DNA of 64,000 bases, taken from an uncultured Pseudomonadota bacterium (lineage in GTDB: Bacteria > Pseudomonadota > Gammaproteobacteria > Comchoanobacterales > Comchoanobacteraceae). The translations under genes and the position numbers were made by a program. The notes beneath the pieces were generated by a model. That model ran no database searches. It was not told the origin of the DNA and saw nothing but the letters and a program-made list of their open reading frames with translations. Location of the stretch: positions 1-64,000 of the forward strand of contig CAJVZW010000003.1 in assembly GCA_913020085.1 (NCBI GenBank), given 5' to 3'. This document shows, piece by piece, positions 28,038 through 37,415 of this stretch (position 1 is its first letter; each line of letters starts with the position of its first letter).

Positions 28038-28045
28038 AAAAGAGT
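28028..28045. promoter_or_regulatory. Candidate LexA operator, CTCT-N8-AGAG type
   Basis: ACTCT (28028-28032) and AGAGT (28041-28045) form a perfect inverted repeat with an 8-base AT spacer. The layout (4-base core arms, N8, over the -10 box of lexA) equals the E. coli SOS box CTGT-N8-ACAG with the third base of each half site changed. It lies 23 bases before the lexA ATG. No canonical CTGT-N8-ACAG was seen here. Confidence 0.5.
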
Positions 28046-28067
28046 GAGATCAAAAGGAGAACGTTTT

Positions 28068-28661
28068 ATGTTGACGCTACGAGAAAAAGCAACATATGAA
28101 TTTATTCAATACTATATTGATACCAATAAACATTCACCAACTGCCGCAGAAATTGCAGAGCATTTAAAAATTCAGTCTCGAGGTGTTGTACACCGTTATA
28201 TTAAAGCACTGTCAGACAAAGGCTATATTACTCTGGTAAAAGGTAAATGGCGTAACATCGAGCTTAAACAACATCCACTGGCAACCAGTATTCCCATTCT
28301 GGGCGCAATTGCAGCTGGTCAACCGATTGAGGCAGTGACTGATAATCAATTTTTAGATATGCAGGAAATTTTTGTTGGACAGGGTCGGTATGCGCTAAGA
28401 GTAAAAGGCGACTCAATGATTGATGAGGGCATTCATGATGGGGATATTGTAATCTGTCGTCATACTAAAAATGCTGTAAACGGACAAATAGTAGTGGCTC
28501 TGGTTGATAGTGAATCTGCGACATTAAAGCGTATTCAGTGGCATGAAGATCAAACAATTTCACTGGTGCCTGCTAACTCAACATATAAAACACAACGGTA
28601 TCCAAATGCAAGAGTAGAAATACAGGGGATTTTTATTGGTTTATTACGAATGTCAAAATAA
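28068..28661 (+). CDS. lexA: LexA repressor
   Basis: A 197-residue SOS repressor. The winged-helix domain (1-65) is followed by the self-cleavage domain: Ala83-Gly84 scissile bond in AIAAGQP, nucleophile Ser116 in KGDSMID and general base Lys154 in SATLKRI. RecA filaments on damaged DNA trigger cleavage. The recognition helix SRGVVHRYIKAL (37-48) differs from SPNAAEEHLKAL of E. coli, so its operator should differ. AAGGAG lies about nine bases before ATG 28068; the upstream extension to 27876 would overlap gpsA and is rejected. It overlaps dinB, forming a small SOS operon. Confidence 0.94.
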   Translation: MLTLREKATYEFIQYYIDTNKHSPTAAEIAEHLKIQSRGVVHRYIKALSDKGYITLVKGKWRNIELKQHPLATSIPILGAIAAGQPIEAVTDNQFLDMQEIFVGQGRYALRVKGDSMIDEGIHDGDIVICRHTKNAVNGQIVVALVDSESATLKRIQWHEDQTISLVPANSTYKTQRYPNARVEIQGIFIGLLRMSK

Positions 28662-29874
28662 TCAGAAGCGCATTATTGCCCATATAGATATGAATGCATT
28701 TTTTGCATCTGTTGAGCAATATGATAATCCAAAACTAAGAAATAAGGCACTATTAATTACAAACGGACAATTTGGAACCACAGTGATTACATGCTCATAT
28801 GAGGCAAGGAGATATGGGATTAAAACAGGCATGTCTGTTATTGAGGCAAAACAGCGATGTCCTGGCAGTATTACACTTGCATCGCGCGCGAGGCGTTATC
28901 AAGAAATAGCCACTGCCATATGGCTTCGATTAATGGAGCATGTAACGCCCGATTTAGAGGTGGCATCTATTGATGAAGCGTATCTTGATTTTTCCTACTG
29001 TCGACATTTGTATGCAAATTATAAGGACATGATCGGGGCAATACAGTCTTGTATGTCTGAATTATATCCACTGCCATATTCGATTGGAATCAGTAGTACA
29101 AAAAAAATAGCAAAATATGCAGCAGGATTTAGAAAGCCCAATGGGATTACTGTGATACCGCCGCAGCATGTAAAAAAATGGTTGGCTCCAATTAAGCTCA
29201 GTGAGTTATGTGGTGTGGGTGTACAAACAGCCAAGACTTTGGCAAAAGACGGACTGATTTATTGCTATCAGGTACAAGCACTTCCTATTAGTGTTTTAAC
29301 AAGGAAGCTAGGAGTGGTCGGCAAATGGATATGGCTATGTTGTCAAGGGATCGAATTTGAGCCGATCGTTGTAAAACAACCTGAGCCTGTTAGTCTTAGC
29401 CATAGTAAGGTATTACCCCCGTCAACTTATGATATGGAGCAGGTGTGGTCAGTATTTCAGGTATTATGCGCAAAAATAGGGCAACGACTTCGAATGATGC
29501 AGTGCCGAGCAACTTGTATATTTATTCGTGTTAAAACCGCTCAGCGACATTATTTTGAAAGAAAAATACAAATCAAAGACGGCATTCAAGATGAGTATCG
29601 ATTATTTGCAATGCTAAGGTCACAATTTAGATGGCCATATGGTCTGGCAATTCGCCATGTTCATATTGGGGCATGGGAGCTTATACCTGCTAACCAGCAA
29701 TCTTTTATCCAGCTAAAGCACAACCATAACTTATTGGCAGTTCAGGATGAAATTGAAAAAAAATATGGCAAAGGCGCTATCAGGCCAATGCGAATGATCA
29801 AAACCAATTTGGGGGCATTTCAGTCGATTACTCCAAGGTGGAGAATCGAATCTGATAAAAATACGCAAACTTAA
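28636..29874 (+). CDS. dinB: Y-family DNA polymerase, Pol IV-like
   Basis: A translesion polymerase of up to 412 residues. Palm motifs are HIDMNAFFASVEQ (metal Asp18, with Asn for the usual second Asp of DMD) and SIDEAYLDF (Asp113, Glu114). A HhH thumb (LSELCGVGVQTAKTLAKDGL) and a little finger domain follow. It is about 60 residues longer than E. coli Pol IV. No ATG precedes the active site: TTG 28636 with AGGGG upstream is the only common start codon in frame; otherwise ATT 28672 or 28675 is possible. It overlaps lexA by 26 bases, implying coupled, damage-inducible expression. Confidence 0.9.
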   Translation: MVYYECQNNQKRIIAHIDMNAFFASVEQYDNPKLRNKALLITNGQFGTTVITCSYEARRYGIKTGMSVIEAKQRCPGSITLASRARRYQEIATAIWLRLMEHVTPDLEVASIDEAYLDFSYCRHLYANYKDMIGAIQSCMSELYPLPYSIGISSTKKIAKYAAGFRKPNGITVIPPQHVKKWLAPIKLSELCGVGVQTAKTLAKDGLIYCYQVQALPISVLTRKLGVVGKWIWLCCQGIEFEPIVVKQPEPVSLSHSKVLPPSTYDMEQVWSVFQVLCAKIGQRLRMMQCRATCIFIRVKTAQRHYFERKIQIKDGIQDEYRLFAMLRSQFRWPYGLAIRHVHIGAWELIPANQQSFIQLKHNHNLLAVQDEIEKKYGKGAIRPMRMIKTNLGAFQSITPRWRIESDKNTQT

Positions 29875-29935
29875 GGAAATTAATGAATAATGGTCCCACA
29901 AGTCAAAAATAAGCCTCTATCAATAAAAAAGTAAG

Positions 29936-29965
29936 TTGTATCAGACGAATTGTTATATTTAAAAT
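29936..29965 (+). promoter_or_regulatory. Possible promoter of the secreted 160-residue protein gene
   Basis: TTGTAT (29936-29941) and TAAAAT (29960-29965) are 18 bases apart, giving a short leader before ATG 29989. AGGGGG lies 8 bases before the ATG. Confidence 0.45.
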
Positions 29966-29988
29966 AAGAAGATCAACAGGGGGCTCAT

Positions 29989-30471
29989 ATGTTAAACCGC
30001 ATCTTAATAACAATTTTTCTTTGTATTTTAACTATCAACGCATATGCCGATGGTCACCTATATTATGAAAAAAGCAAAGTATCGTATCTAATTTCGATCA
30101 GGTCAGATAAAGCATCTATTGAAAAAGAGGGTGAGAAGAAGTTTTTGGTAATACCAATGGGGGCGGAGATTACAACATCTGAGTCATATCCCAAATATAC
30201 AATAAAGGCGATATCACTGAAAGAACTAATCAGCGGATGGAAAAGGGCTTTAGGTGCCAGCCCACAAAATGCATCGTTAACAATAAATGGCATAGAGGGT
30301 GATATAGTCATTAAAAAAGCGGTTATGAAAAATGAGCAGATATACTTTGAGTTCGAAATTAGTGGTAACTCAGCAGACGTGTTTGAAGAGGCTGAAATGG
30401 GCAGGATGTACTTAGTGACTAGCGAAATTATGGACTGTATCCCAGAGTTTGGTTTTACAGATGCGTGCTAG
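29989..30471 (+). CDS. Secreted protein of unknown function, 160 residues
   Basis: I do not recognise the family. Residues 1-21 are a good Sec signal peptide (MLNRILITIFLCILTINAYA, cleavage after AYA). The mature part of about 139 residues is mixed alpha/beta with Lys, Glu and Ile-rich strands, and a possible disulfide pair near the C-terminus (Cys in IMDCIP and DAC). ACAGGGGG precedes the ATG. No close neighbour suggests a function; it is followed by another orphan and lies just after the SOS operon. It is probably periplasmic or secreted. Confidence 0.75.
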   Translation: MLNRILITIFLCILTINAYADGHLYYEKSKVSYLISIRSDKASIEKEGEKKFLVIPMGAEITTSESYPKYTIKAISLKELISGWKRALGASPQNASLTINGIEGDIVIKKAVMKNEQIYFEFEISGNSADVFEEAEMGRMYLVTSEIMDCIPEFGFTDAC

Positions 30472-30555
30472 ATAACAAGAAACATTTTAGGGTATTATAA
30501 GAAGTTAATTGCATCTGTAATATGTGATAATATTTCCATAATATAACCTTAAGTA

Positions 30556-30584
30556 TTGAAATAATATAATAAATCTGGTATTAT
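30556..30584 (+). promoter_or_regulatory. Promoter of the 596-residue orphan, with a very short leader
   Basis: TTGAAA (30556-30561) and TATTAT (30579-30584) are 17 bases apart. Transcription would start near 30591 in a run of eight As, leaving only about 12 bases before ATG 30603 and no Shine-Dalgarno. Confidence 0.6.
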
Positions 30585-30602
30585 TAGGCCAAAAAAAACA
30601 CT

Positions 30603-32393
30603 ATGAAAAATACAGATCTTCCACGTCTTTCAACAGAGCCAGAAATAAGGAGAAATAGGCACTCACCTAGAGCAGGAAAATTAGCATCATTTTCTGCTGA
30701 TTATGGGCAAAATTTCTCTAGTCCTTCTGATATAGTTTCGCCGCGATCCACTCCTTCATCAACGCTTACTCGAAGCTTGGAGTCACCGATTCCTTTAAAC
30801 ACTCAGCAAAAAGTAAGTGAGTTCTTAACACAAAGTAGGTCACCCTCAGCAAGAACGCAAGAAGATATGCTTCAAAATGTATTTATTCCGCTACCCAGTA
30901 GTGATATTGCTAGTAATACAATCAGTCGATCAACTACTGCATCATCGGATCTAACAGACACTGAGACATTGTATTCAGACACATCAAAAATACTAGCAGC
31001 TGATGATAGGCCTCCTTTGCTGATTGAAGCAAATACGATGCTAGAAGATAAAGAAATGCTTGAGGGGTTATCAAATCAGTATAGATTGTTCGCATCATCG
31101 GTTACTGTGACTGAGACTTACGGTTTTAGCTGTAAATCGCAGCCTAACTATTCAGTATTTGGTTCAATACGAGCCCTGTATGATCTTATTGAGCAATCAT
31201 TATCAGATAACCCCAAATATGAATTCTCATGGGAGCAAGTTAGAGAAGTAAAAGATGTTCTATCTGAGATGATCGATATAATGGGTAATATAGGTCCAGA
31301 CACGAATACCTGTGTAGAGATGATAACGAATGTGATAAACTTAATTGATAATAATGAGAGTAAATTCGGTAGCAACACAAAAGTAAGCCATCAGTTCGGA
31401 AAAAAATCAAATGATAGCCTTTATGAGCTTAATATGGCTGATGTGGTTCGCTCTTATGCAATTGCTGATGAGATTAGTAATAGAGTAAATAAACTTCACT
31501 CATATAATATCACACTAATTAAATGTCTTGACGGGGTTGATATCAGCTTACCGCAAATTAGTTTTGATAGAGACCTGCGGAAAGATTTTAATCTCAATAT
31601 TGATCAAATTTTAACCGATGCGCTTGCCCGTATAGAAAGGGAAATAGACTTAGTAAGTGATAGAGAGGAGCGAATGCGTGAGCAGGATGATAAATTAAAT
31701 AAACTAGTGGAAATAGCAATTAACAAAAACTATGCAGATATTCGATCGCGTATCCAATCAATAGCAAATGAATATGAACAGATAGTTACCGAAGCTAAAA
31801 AAATGGAGATGGAGCGGTCTGATTTGCGACAAGAAATTAAATTACATGTAGCTCTTGGTAAAAAACAGATAGATGCCAAGCCGTCAGATAAAAGTATCAT
31901 AGAAAATAAAAACAACAAAATTATTAGTGAGCTAATAGCAAAATGTAAACGGATAAACATAGAAAAAATTCGTATTTGTAATAAAAATAAGGTAAATTCT
32001 CAAATAACTGAAATTTATGAGAATACGAGGGATCTATCTGATAATGATTTTTCTGAATATCTAAAAGACAAGCTAAAGATTAAAGTAGATCGAGGTGTCA
32101 CTGGGCAATTTAGCATCGCAGACAGTAGTGTAGGAATTAAGTTTGATATCAACGATTTTTATCAGTCCCTGCTTGCAAGCATATTAGATTGTGACTTGGT
32201 GACATCAAATACCGCGATCAAGCAGCAGATCGAGAACGTTCTTGATTTAAGAATTCTAGTTGGCGATATTTCACTTGTTACATTAGATCAGCTGAAGTCT
32301 TCAACCGCAAAAGCTACAAAACATGGCACCTTCAGATCGATAGCAGGTGACTCAGTTGATGATGGCTGTAAATTTCCGCCACTATTCCGCTAG
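30603..32393 (+). CDS. Large orphan protein with disordered N-terminus; effector candidate
   Basis: I do not recognise this 596-residue protein. Residues 1-130 are rich in Ser, Thr, Pro and Arg and probably disordered. About 130-350 is helical, and 350-470 is highly charged with heptad-like stretches ([23 protein letters not shown]), suggesting coiled coil. There is no signal peptide and no membrane segment. Such layouts are common among type IV or type III effectors, but I see no catalytic motif or clear C-terminal secretion signal, and no secretion genes in the window. It has its own promoter, and its tail overlaps convergent trxB by 12 bases. Confidence 0.75.
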   Translation: MKNTDLPRLSTEPEIRRNRHSPRAGKLASFSADYGQNFSSPSDIVSPRSTPSSTLTRSLESPIPLNTQQKVSEFLTQSRSPSARTQEDMLQNVFIPLPSSDIASNTISRSTTASSDLTDTETLYSDTSKILAADDRPPLLIEANTMLEDKEMLEGLSNQYRLFASSVTVTETYGFSCKSQPNYSVFGSIRALYDLIEQSLSDNPKYEFSWEQVREVKDVLSEMIDIMGNIGPDTNTCVEMITNVINLIDNNESKFGSNTKVSHQFGKKSNDSLYELNMADVVRSYAIADEISNRVNKLHSYNITLIKCLDGVDISLPQISFDRDLRKDFNLNIDQILTDALARIEREIDLVSDREERMREQDDKLNKLVEIAINKNYADIRSRIQSIANEYEQIVTEAKKMEMERSDLRQEIKLHVALGKKQIDAKPSDKSIIENKNNKIISELIAKCKRINIEKIRICNKNKVNSQITEIYENTRDLSDNDFSEYLKDKLKIKVDRGVTGQFSIADSSVGIKFDINDFYQSLLASILDCDLVTSNTAIKQQIENVLDLRILVGDISLVTLDQLKSSTAKATKHGTFRSIAGDSVDDGCKFPPLFR

Positions 32394-33329
32394 TTCAGAT
32401 AAGTACTTCTCTGCATCAAGTGCTGCCATGCAGCCAGTTCCGGCAGATGTAATTGCTTGACGGTATACGCTGTCCATAACGTCTCCAGCAGCAAATACAC
32501 CAGGAATGCTTGTTGTTGTGCAGTTACCTGTCTGTCCGCTTGTGACAGTAAGATAGCCACCTTGCATTTCAAGCTGATCCTTGAATAGGGATGTATTTGG
32601 ATCATGGCCAATTGCTATAAACACACCTTGTACGTCAACTTTTTTGGTTGTTTGTGATTGGTTATTTTTTAATAATATGCTGTTAACGCCTTTGACATCC
32701 CCAAGGACCTCTTCAAGCTCATAATGGGTATGAAATGTCACATTATCCATTTTTCGTAGTCTTTCAAGTAGCACAGGTTCTGCTCTGAACTGGTCTCTTC
32801 TGTGGATTAAGTGCACATGGCTGGCAATATTAGCAAGATAAAGTGCCTCTGTTATAGCAGTGCTCCCGCCACCAACAACTGCCACGGGAAGGCCTTTATA
32901 GAAAAAACCATCACAGGTAGCACATGCTGATACACCTTTGCCCATAAATGACTTTTCAGATTCAAGACCAAGATAGCGTGCGCTCGCACCAGTAGCTATA
33001 ATCATAGCGCTGCTTGTATATAGCCCCTCATGACCTGTTAACTCAAATGGTCGATCAGATAGCTTGCATTCTTTAATGTGATCAATGATTAGGTCACAGC
33101 CCATTGCAACAGCATGTTCCTTCATTCGTTCCATAAGTTTGGGGCCAACGAGTCCAACAGGATCGCCAGGCCAATTTTCAACTTCTGTTGTTGTCATCAG
33201 CTGTCCACCTACTTCATGTCCGGTAATAATCGCACAGTTAAGGTTTGCTCGCGCCGCATAAACGCCTGCTGTGTAGCCAGCAGGTCCTGATCCAAGAATA
33301 ATAAGGTCATAATGTTTTGCTTCTGACAT
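32382..33329 (-). CDS. trxB: Thioredoxin reductase
   Basis: A 315-residue FAD/NADPH flavoenzyme that reduces thioredoxin. The FAD motif is [19 protein letters not shown] (about 12-30), the redox-active pair is Cys136 and Cys139 in ACATCDG, the NADPH motif is [15 protein letters not shown], and the C-terminal FAD motif is [10 protein letters not shown]. The start is MSEAKHYD (33329), with GGAG seven bases upstream; the longer frame to 33356 adds nothing conserved. It is divergent from ftsK. Confidence 0.96.
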   Translation of the reverse strand: MSEAKHYDLIILGSGPAGYTAGVYAARANLNCAIITGHEVGGQLMTTTEVENWPGDPVGLVGPKLMERMKEHAVAMGCDLIIDHIKECKLSDRPFELTGHEGLYTSSAMIIATGASARYLGLESEKSFMGKGVSACATCDGFFYKGLPVAVVGGGSTAITEALYLANIASHVHLIHRRDQFRAEPVLLERLRKMDNVTFHTHYELEEVLGDVKGVNSILLKNNQSQTTKKVDVQGVFIAIGHDPNTSLFKDQLEMQGGYLTVTSGQTGNCTTTSIPGVFAAGDVMDSVYRQAITSAGTGCMAALDAEKYLSELAE

Positions 33330-33391
33330 ATGGTTACTCCATTTTTTCGTTATCATAACGTGTATTGCTTAGAATACAAAGTGAATAGTCA

Positions 33392-33419
33392 TTGCATTTT
33401 ATCACGGTACTTTTATAAT
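33392..33419 (+). promoter_or_regulatory. Predicted promoter of ftsK-lolA-serS
   Basis: TTGCAT (33392-33397) and a perfect TATAAT (33414-33419) are 16 bases apart, upstream of ftsK. No other promoter was seen before serS. Confidence 0.6.
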
Positions 33420-33445
33420 ATCAGCAAGTAGTAGGGTATTTGTGT

Positions 33446-35557
33446 ATGCGAGCGGTTTTAAACGAGATCAAATCTTTTTTCCTGGTACTTATTTCCTTAA
33501 TGCTTTTTGTATCGCTTGTCACTTATAACGCCAAAGATCCTGGTTGGATGCATCAGTCAGCATGGGACGCACCGATTGCCAATCAGCTTGGTCTATTTGG
33601 CGCCTATTGTGCAGATTTAGTTATTTCACTAACGGGCATGGTCAGTTACTTATTTCCTCTGTTTTTTCTATTTTCAGGAATTCGTGTATTTAGAGGAAAG
33701 TCATACCACCAGAGTATTTATCATGTATGTGGTGTTGCAATCAGTCTGCTTGCTTGCATGGGTATACTGTGTTTGACTGTAAATAATACCGGATTTGTGT
33801 CTACTCCTGCTGGCGGTTTTGTCGGCTTTCAGATCGCACTTGCACTGGTTAGCCTATTCAACGTAACCGGCAGTTTAATGATATTGTCAGCGATTCTTAT
33901 TGCCGGGCTTTCGCTTTCTCTTCAGGTGGCGTGGTACCCACTATTACAATCACTATTCAATAGAGAGAAATCCGTACCGGTGGCTAGGTCATACTCTGTT
34001 CCAAAGCCGATGGATGAAATAACCTCAAATGTTCAAAAGCCTAAGATAAAGGCAACGAGAAAGCAACCATTGACTGAACCGATTGCAAATACCAAAAAGC
34101 CAACAATTGATGCAACTTTGCTTGATAAACCTGAGCAGAAGAAGGATATCGACATTAAAGATTATAACCTTATGGGGCAACGGCTCCAGGAAACACTTGC
34201 TGAGTTTCAAATTGAAGGACAGTTGGTTGAATTTCACCCTGGGCCAGTCGTCACTCGTTATGAAATTGATCTTGCTGCGGGCACCAAGGTAAGCAAAATT
34301 AGTGCCTTATCAAAGGATCTTGCTCGGAATCTCTCAGTCACTGCTGTTAGGGTGGTTGAGGTCATAGCAGGTAAAAACACCATTGGTATTGAAATCCCAA
34401 ATGCGGAGAGAGATATTGTCTCTTATCGCGATATTCTTGAATCCAAAGCATTTCACCAAACGCGAGCTACTTTGCCACTTGCGCTTGGTAAAGATATATC
34501 TGGCCATCCAGTGGTGGTTGATCTTACAAAAATGCCACACCTTCTTGTTGCAGGTACTACTGGTTCAGGTAAATCAGTGGGCTTAAATTCAATGCTTTTA
34601 TCATTGCTTTACAAAGAGGGGCCAGAGTCACTGAAGCTAATTATGATTGACCCCAAAATGCTCGAATTGTCTGTTTATCAGGATATCCCCCATTTGCTTA
34701 CACCGGTTGTTACTGATATGAATCTTGCAGCACAGTCACTGAGCTGGTGCGTTGAAGAGATGGAGCGGCGCTATATGCTTATGGCAGCACTGGGTGTTAG
34801 AAACATTGCCGGATACAATGAAAAGGTTAAAAAGCTAAAAAAAGCAGGAAAGAGTCTTTTTGACAGTGCCAATGAACAGTTTCAAGATCGACTTCAGGGC
34901 GTGGAGCTTGAGTGTCTTCCGCACATTGTTGTTGTGGCGGATGAGTTTGCTGATTTGATTATGGTAGTTGGGAAGAAGATTGAGCAGCTGATCGCCCGAC
35001 TAGCTCAAAAAGCCAGGGCATCGGGTATACACATTATACTTGCAACACAGCGCCCATCTGTTGATGTTATTACTGGTCTGATTAAAGCAAATATTCCGAC
35101 AAGGATTGCATTTCAAGTGTCAAGTAAGATCGACTCGAGAACTATTCTCGACCAGCAGGGTGCAGAACAGCTATTAGGTAATGGGGATATGTTATATTTG
35201 CCGCCAGGAAGTGGAATTCCTGTTCGGATTCATGGCGCCTTTGTCAGTGATGATGAGGTTAACCGGGTATGTAAGCAGTTAAAGCAGGGCGGCTCTCCAA
35301 ATTATATTGATATATTCCATAGCGAGGAATCCGCAGAGACATCAAAATGTGATGCAGAGATCAGTGATCCACTGTATGACGAAGCAGTCGAATTTGTTGT
35401 TTCTTCACAAAAAGTAAGTGTGTCAAGTGTCCAGAGAAAACTACGAGTCGGATATAACCGTGCGGCTAATATTGTTGAGGCAATGGAAAAAGCTGGGGTT
35501 GTCAGTGATCCTGGCGTCAGTGGTACAAGAAAAGTTCTTGTGCAAAGCAATGAATAG
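33446..35557 (+). CDS. ftsK: DNA translocase FtsK
   Basis: A 703-residue septum-anchored chromosome pump. Four hydrophobic segments (about 10-30, 55-80, 88-108, 125-165) form the N-domain, followed by a short Lys/Pro linker (about 175-230), the RecA-like motor (Walker A AGTTGSGKSVGLN; Walker B IVVVADEFADL) and the winged-helix gamma domain (VSSVQRKLRVGYNRAANIVEAMEKAGVV) that reads KOPS. It is about half the E. coli length, owing to a short linker; compact FtsK/SpoIIIE-like proteins of this size are common. ATG 33446 follows AGGG. It overlaps lolA by eight bases. Confidence 0.95.
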   Translation: MRAVLNEIKSFFLVLISLMLFVSLVTYNAKDPGWMHQSAWDAPIANQLGLFGAYCADLVISLTGMVSYLFPLFFLFSGIRVFRGKSYHQSIYHVCGVAISLLACMGILCLTVNNTGFVSTPAGGFVGFQIALALVSLFNVTGSLMILSAILIAGLSLSLQVAWYPLLQSLFNREKSVPVARSYSVPKPMDEITSNVQKPKIKATRKQPLTEPIANTKKPTIDATLLDKPEQKKDIDIKDYNLMGQRLQETLAEFQIEGQLVEFHPGPVVTRYEIDLAAGTKVSKISALSKDLARNLSVTAVRVVEVIAGKNTIGIEIPNAERDIVSYRDILESKAFHQTRATLPLALGKDISGHPVVVDLTKMPHLLVAGTTGSGKSVGLNSMLLSLLYKEGPESLKLIMIDPKMLELSVYQDIPHLLTPVVTDMNLAAQSLSWCVEEMERRYMLMAALGVRNIAGYNEKVKKLKKAGKSLFDSANEQFQDRLQGVELECLPHIVVVADEFADLIMVVGKKIEQLIARLAQKARASGIHIILATQRPSVDVITGLIKANIPTRIAFQVSSKIDSRTILDQQGAEQLLGNGDMLYLPPGSGIPVRIHGAFVSDDEVNRVCKQLKQGGSPNYIDIFHSEESAETSKCDAEISDPLYDEAVEFVVSSQKVSVSSVQRKLRVGYNRAANIVEAMEKAGVVSDPGVSGTRKVLVQSNE

Positions 35558-36098
35558 ACTTCTGCTTATCCTATTAGTTGTTAGCTGCCATGGCAGTGTC
35601 ATGCATTACACTCAATTCACCTCGAAGGTTATTACCCAAACCACTCAAGAGGACGATATTATATCTCGTAGCGAGGGAATACTTACTGTTAAAAAAAATG
35701 TGGGGCTGAAATGGCAGACTGGCAATGAGATTTATTTTGTTAACCAAGATGGCATTTGGCGCTATAACAAAAACATTAACCAGGTGATATATTATGAGCA
35801 TATACCGCCGCAAATAAAAGCACTAGAGCTTTTGTACAAAAATAATGATAAGATTAGCTCGATCTATCAAATCACAAGTCAGGACGCTTGTACCCACTTG
35901 AAGTCCTATGCGGGAGACGAAAAGATTATTATTTGCTATCGGTTCAAACGGCCGTATCAGCTGACATGGGAGTCGGAAGGCGTCAAATTTATGGTATTGT
36001 TTGAAAAGTTTAATGATTCAAAGACTGTTGAGGCAAATGATATACTTCCAGTTTTTGATAAAAAGATAGAACTAATTAAATATGGAGATATACAATGA
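35550..36098 (+). CDS. lolA: Outer-membrane lipoprotein carrier LolA
   Basis: A 182-residue periplasmic chaperone with a signal peptide (about 1-16). The motif [39 protein letters not shown] corresponds to the LolA pattern of strands ending in a DG-W-Y-DxxLxQV element. It ferries lipoproteins from LolCDE to LolB across the periplasm. The conservation is moderate. Gene order ftsK-lolA-serS confirms it. The longer frame from 35418 lies inside ftsK; ATG 35550 overlaps its stop by eight bases. Confidence 0.87.
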   Translation: MNRLLLILLVVSCHGSVMHYTQFTSKVITQTTQEDDIISRSEGILTVKKNVGLKWQTGNEIYFVNQDGIWRYNKNINQVIYYEHIPPQIKALELLYKNNDKISSIYQITSQDACTHLKSYAGDEKIIICYRFKRPYQLTWESEGVKFMVLFEKFNDSKTVEANDILPVFDKKIELIKYGDIQ

Positions 36099-37366
36099 AT
36101 GACCCACAAGTATTTAAAGAGGAATTAATTGCCCAGACATTAAAGAAGCTGTCAAAAAAGGGCTATCAGCTTGATATAGATGCACTAAACGATCTTGAGG
36201 AGAATAGAAAGAAGCTTCAGCTTGAAACTGAATCACTTCAGGCGGAGCGAAATCAGCTCTCTAAAGATATTGCTAAGAAGATTAAAACTGAGGATGTCAG
36301 CCCGCTAAAGAATAAGGTTAGTGAAATTAACGAACGAATTAAGTCGATCGCAGACGCACTTGAACAGGTAAGAGCACAATTAACAGATATCTACCTTGAT
36401 ATACCTAATGTGCCTGATGATAGTGTGCCAGATGGAAAAGACGAAGATGATAACATTGAAATAAGAAGTCATGGCGAAATCCGGGCCTTTGACTTTGAGA
36501 TAAAAGATCATGTGCACCTTGGAGAGGCCCTCAAAGGAATTGCATTTGATCAAGCGGCCAAGTTAAGTGGAAGCCGATTTGTTGTACTCAAAGGTAATCT
36601 TGCAAAGTTAAATCGTGCGCTTATTAACTTTATGCTAGACACGCACACTAATGAGCATGGCTATCAAGAAGTTAATGTACCACAGCTTGTGAAAACTGAG
36701 TGTATGGTAGGAACAGGGCAGCTTCCAAAATTTGCCGAAGATCAATTCAGTCTAAATGAAGATGGATTATCACTTATACCAACAGCTGAAGTTCCTGTTA
36801 CTAATTTACATCGTGATGATATTTTAAATAAGGCTGATTTACCGATTAAATATGTCGCATATACCGCCTGCTTCAGAAGAGAGGCCGGTGCGTATGGTAA
36901 AGATACTCGGGGCATGATTAGGCTGCATCAGTTTGAGAAGGTTGAACTTGTTAATTTTGTCGCTCAGGGTGAGGCTGAAAATGCGCTTGAGTCACTAACA
37001 AATAACGCAGAGGCGATTCTACAAAAACTAGGGCTTCCTTATCGTGTGGTCGCTCTTTGTGGTGGGGACCTCGGGTTTTCTGCTACCAAGACATACGATA
37101 TAGAGGTCTGGATGCCCTCACAAAATAAATATAGGGAAATCTCTTCATGCAGTCATTTTGGTCAGTTCCAAGCAAGACGAATGAAAGCCCGTTATAGGGA
37201 CGAAAATATTAAAAAGCCTATTTTGTTAGATACGTTAAACGGCAGTGGGCTTGCAGTCGGTCGAACACTGGTTGCTATTCTTGAAAATAACCAAAATAGT
37301 GATGGCTCGATAAATGTGCCACAAGCTTTGATTCCATACATGGGTGGCTTGAAAACCATCACATAA
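36095..37366 (+). CDS. serS: Serine-tRNA ligase
   Basis: A 423-residue class II synthetase with an N-terminal coiled-coil arm (about 25-110) for the long variable arm of tRNA-Ser, followed by the catalytic domain with motif 2 ([26 protein letters not shown]) and motif 3 ([17 protein letters not shown]). It also serves tRNA-Sec in organisms with selenocysteine. The ATG shares ATGA with the lolA stop. Its end is near a hairpin that terminates the convergent BI-1 gene. Confidence 0.97.
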   Translation: MNDPQVFKEELIAQTLKKLSKKGYQLDIDALNDLEENRKKLQLETESLQAERNQLSKDIAKKIKTEDVSPLKNKVSEINERIKSIADALEQVRAQLTDIYLDIPNVPDDSVPDGKDEDDNIEIRSHGEIRAFDFEIKDHVHLGEALKGIAFDQAAKLSGSRFVVLKGNLAKLNRALINFMLDTHTNEHGYQEVNVPQLVKTECMVGTGQLPKFAEDQFSLNEDGLSLIPTAEVPVTNLHRDDILNKADLPIKYVAYTACFRREAGAYGKDTRGMIRLHQFEKVELVNFVAQGEAENALESLTNNAEAILQKLGLPYRVVALCGGDLGFSATKTYDIEVWMPSQNKYREISSCSHFGQFQARRMKARYRDENIKKPILLDTLNGSGLAVGRTLVAILENNQNSDGSINVPQALIPYMGGLKTIT

Positions 37367-37372
37367 AAAGAA

Positions 37373-37391
37373 GCCAGGCGTCCTGCCTGGC
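37373..37391 (-). terminator. Intrinsic terminator after the BI-1 gene
   Basis: A perfect 7-bp stem GCCAGGC/GCCTGGC with a 5-base loop lies just past the BI-1 stop on the minus strand, followed there by TTCTTTTTATG. On the plus strand only AAAATG follows, so it is a poor terminator for serS. Bidirectional action would be weak. Confidence 0.75.
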
Positions 37392-37415
37392 AAAATGTCC
37401 TCGGAGAGATAAGGA

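Noticed and set aside
37373-37391. Terminator for serS on the plus strand
   Set aside because: Only AAAATG follows on that strand; the T-rich tail is on the minus strand.
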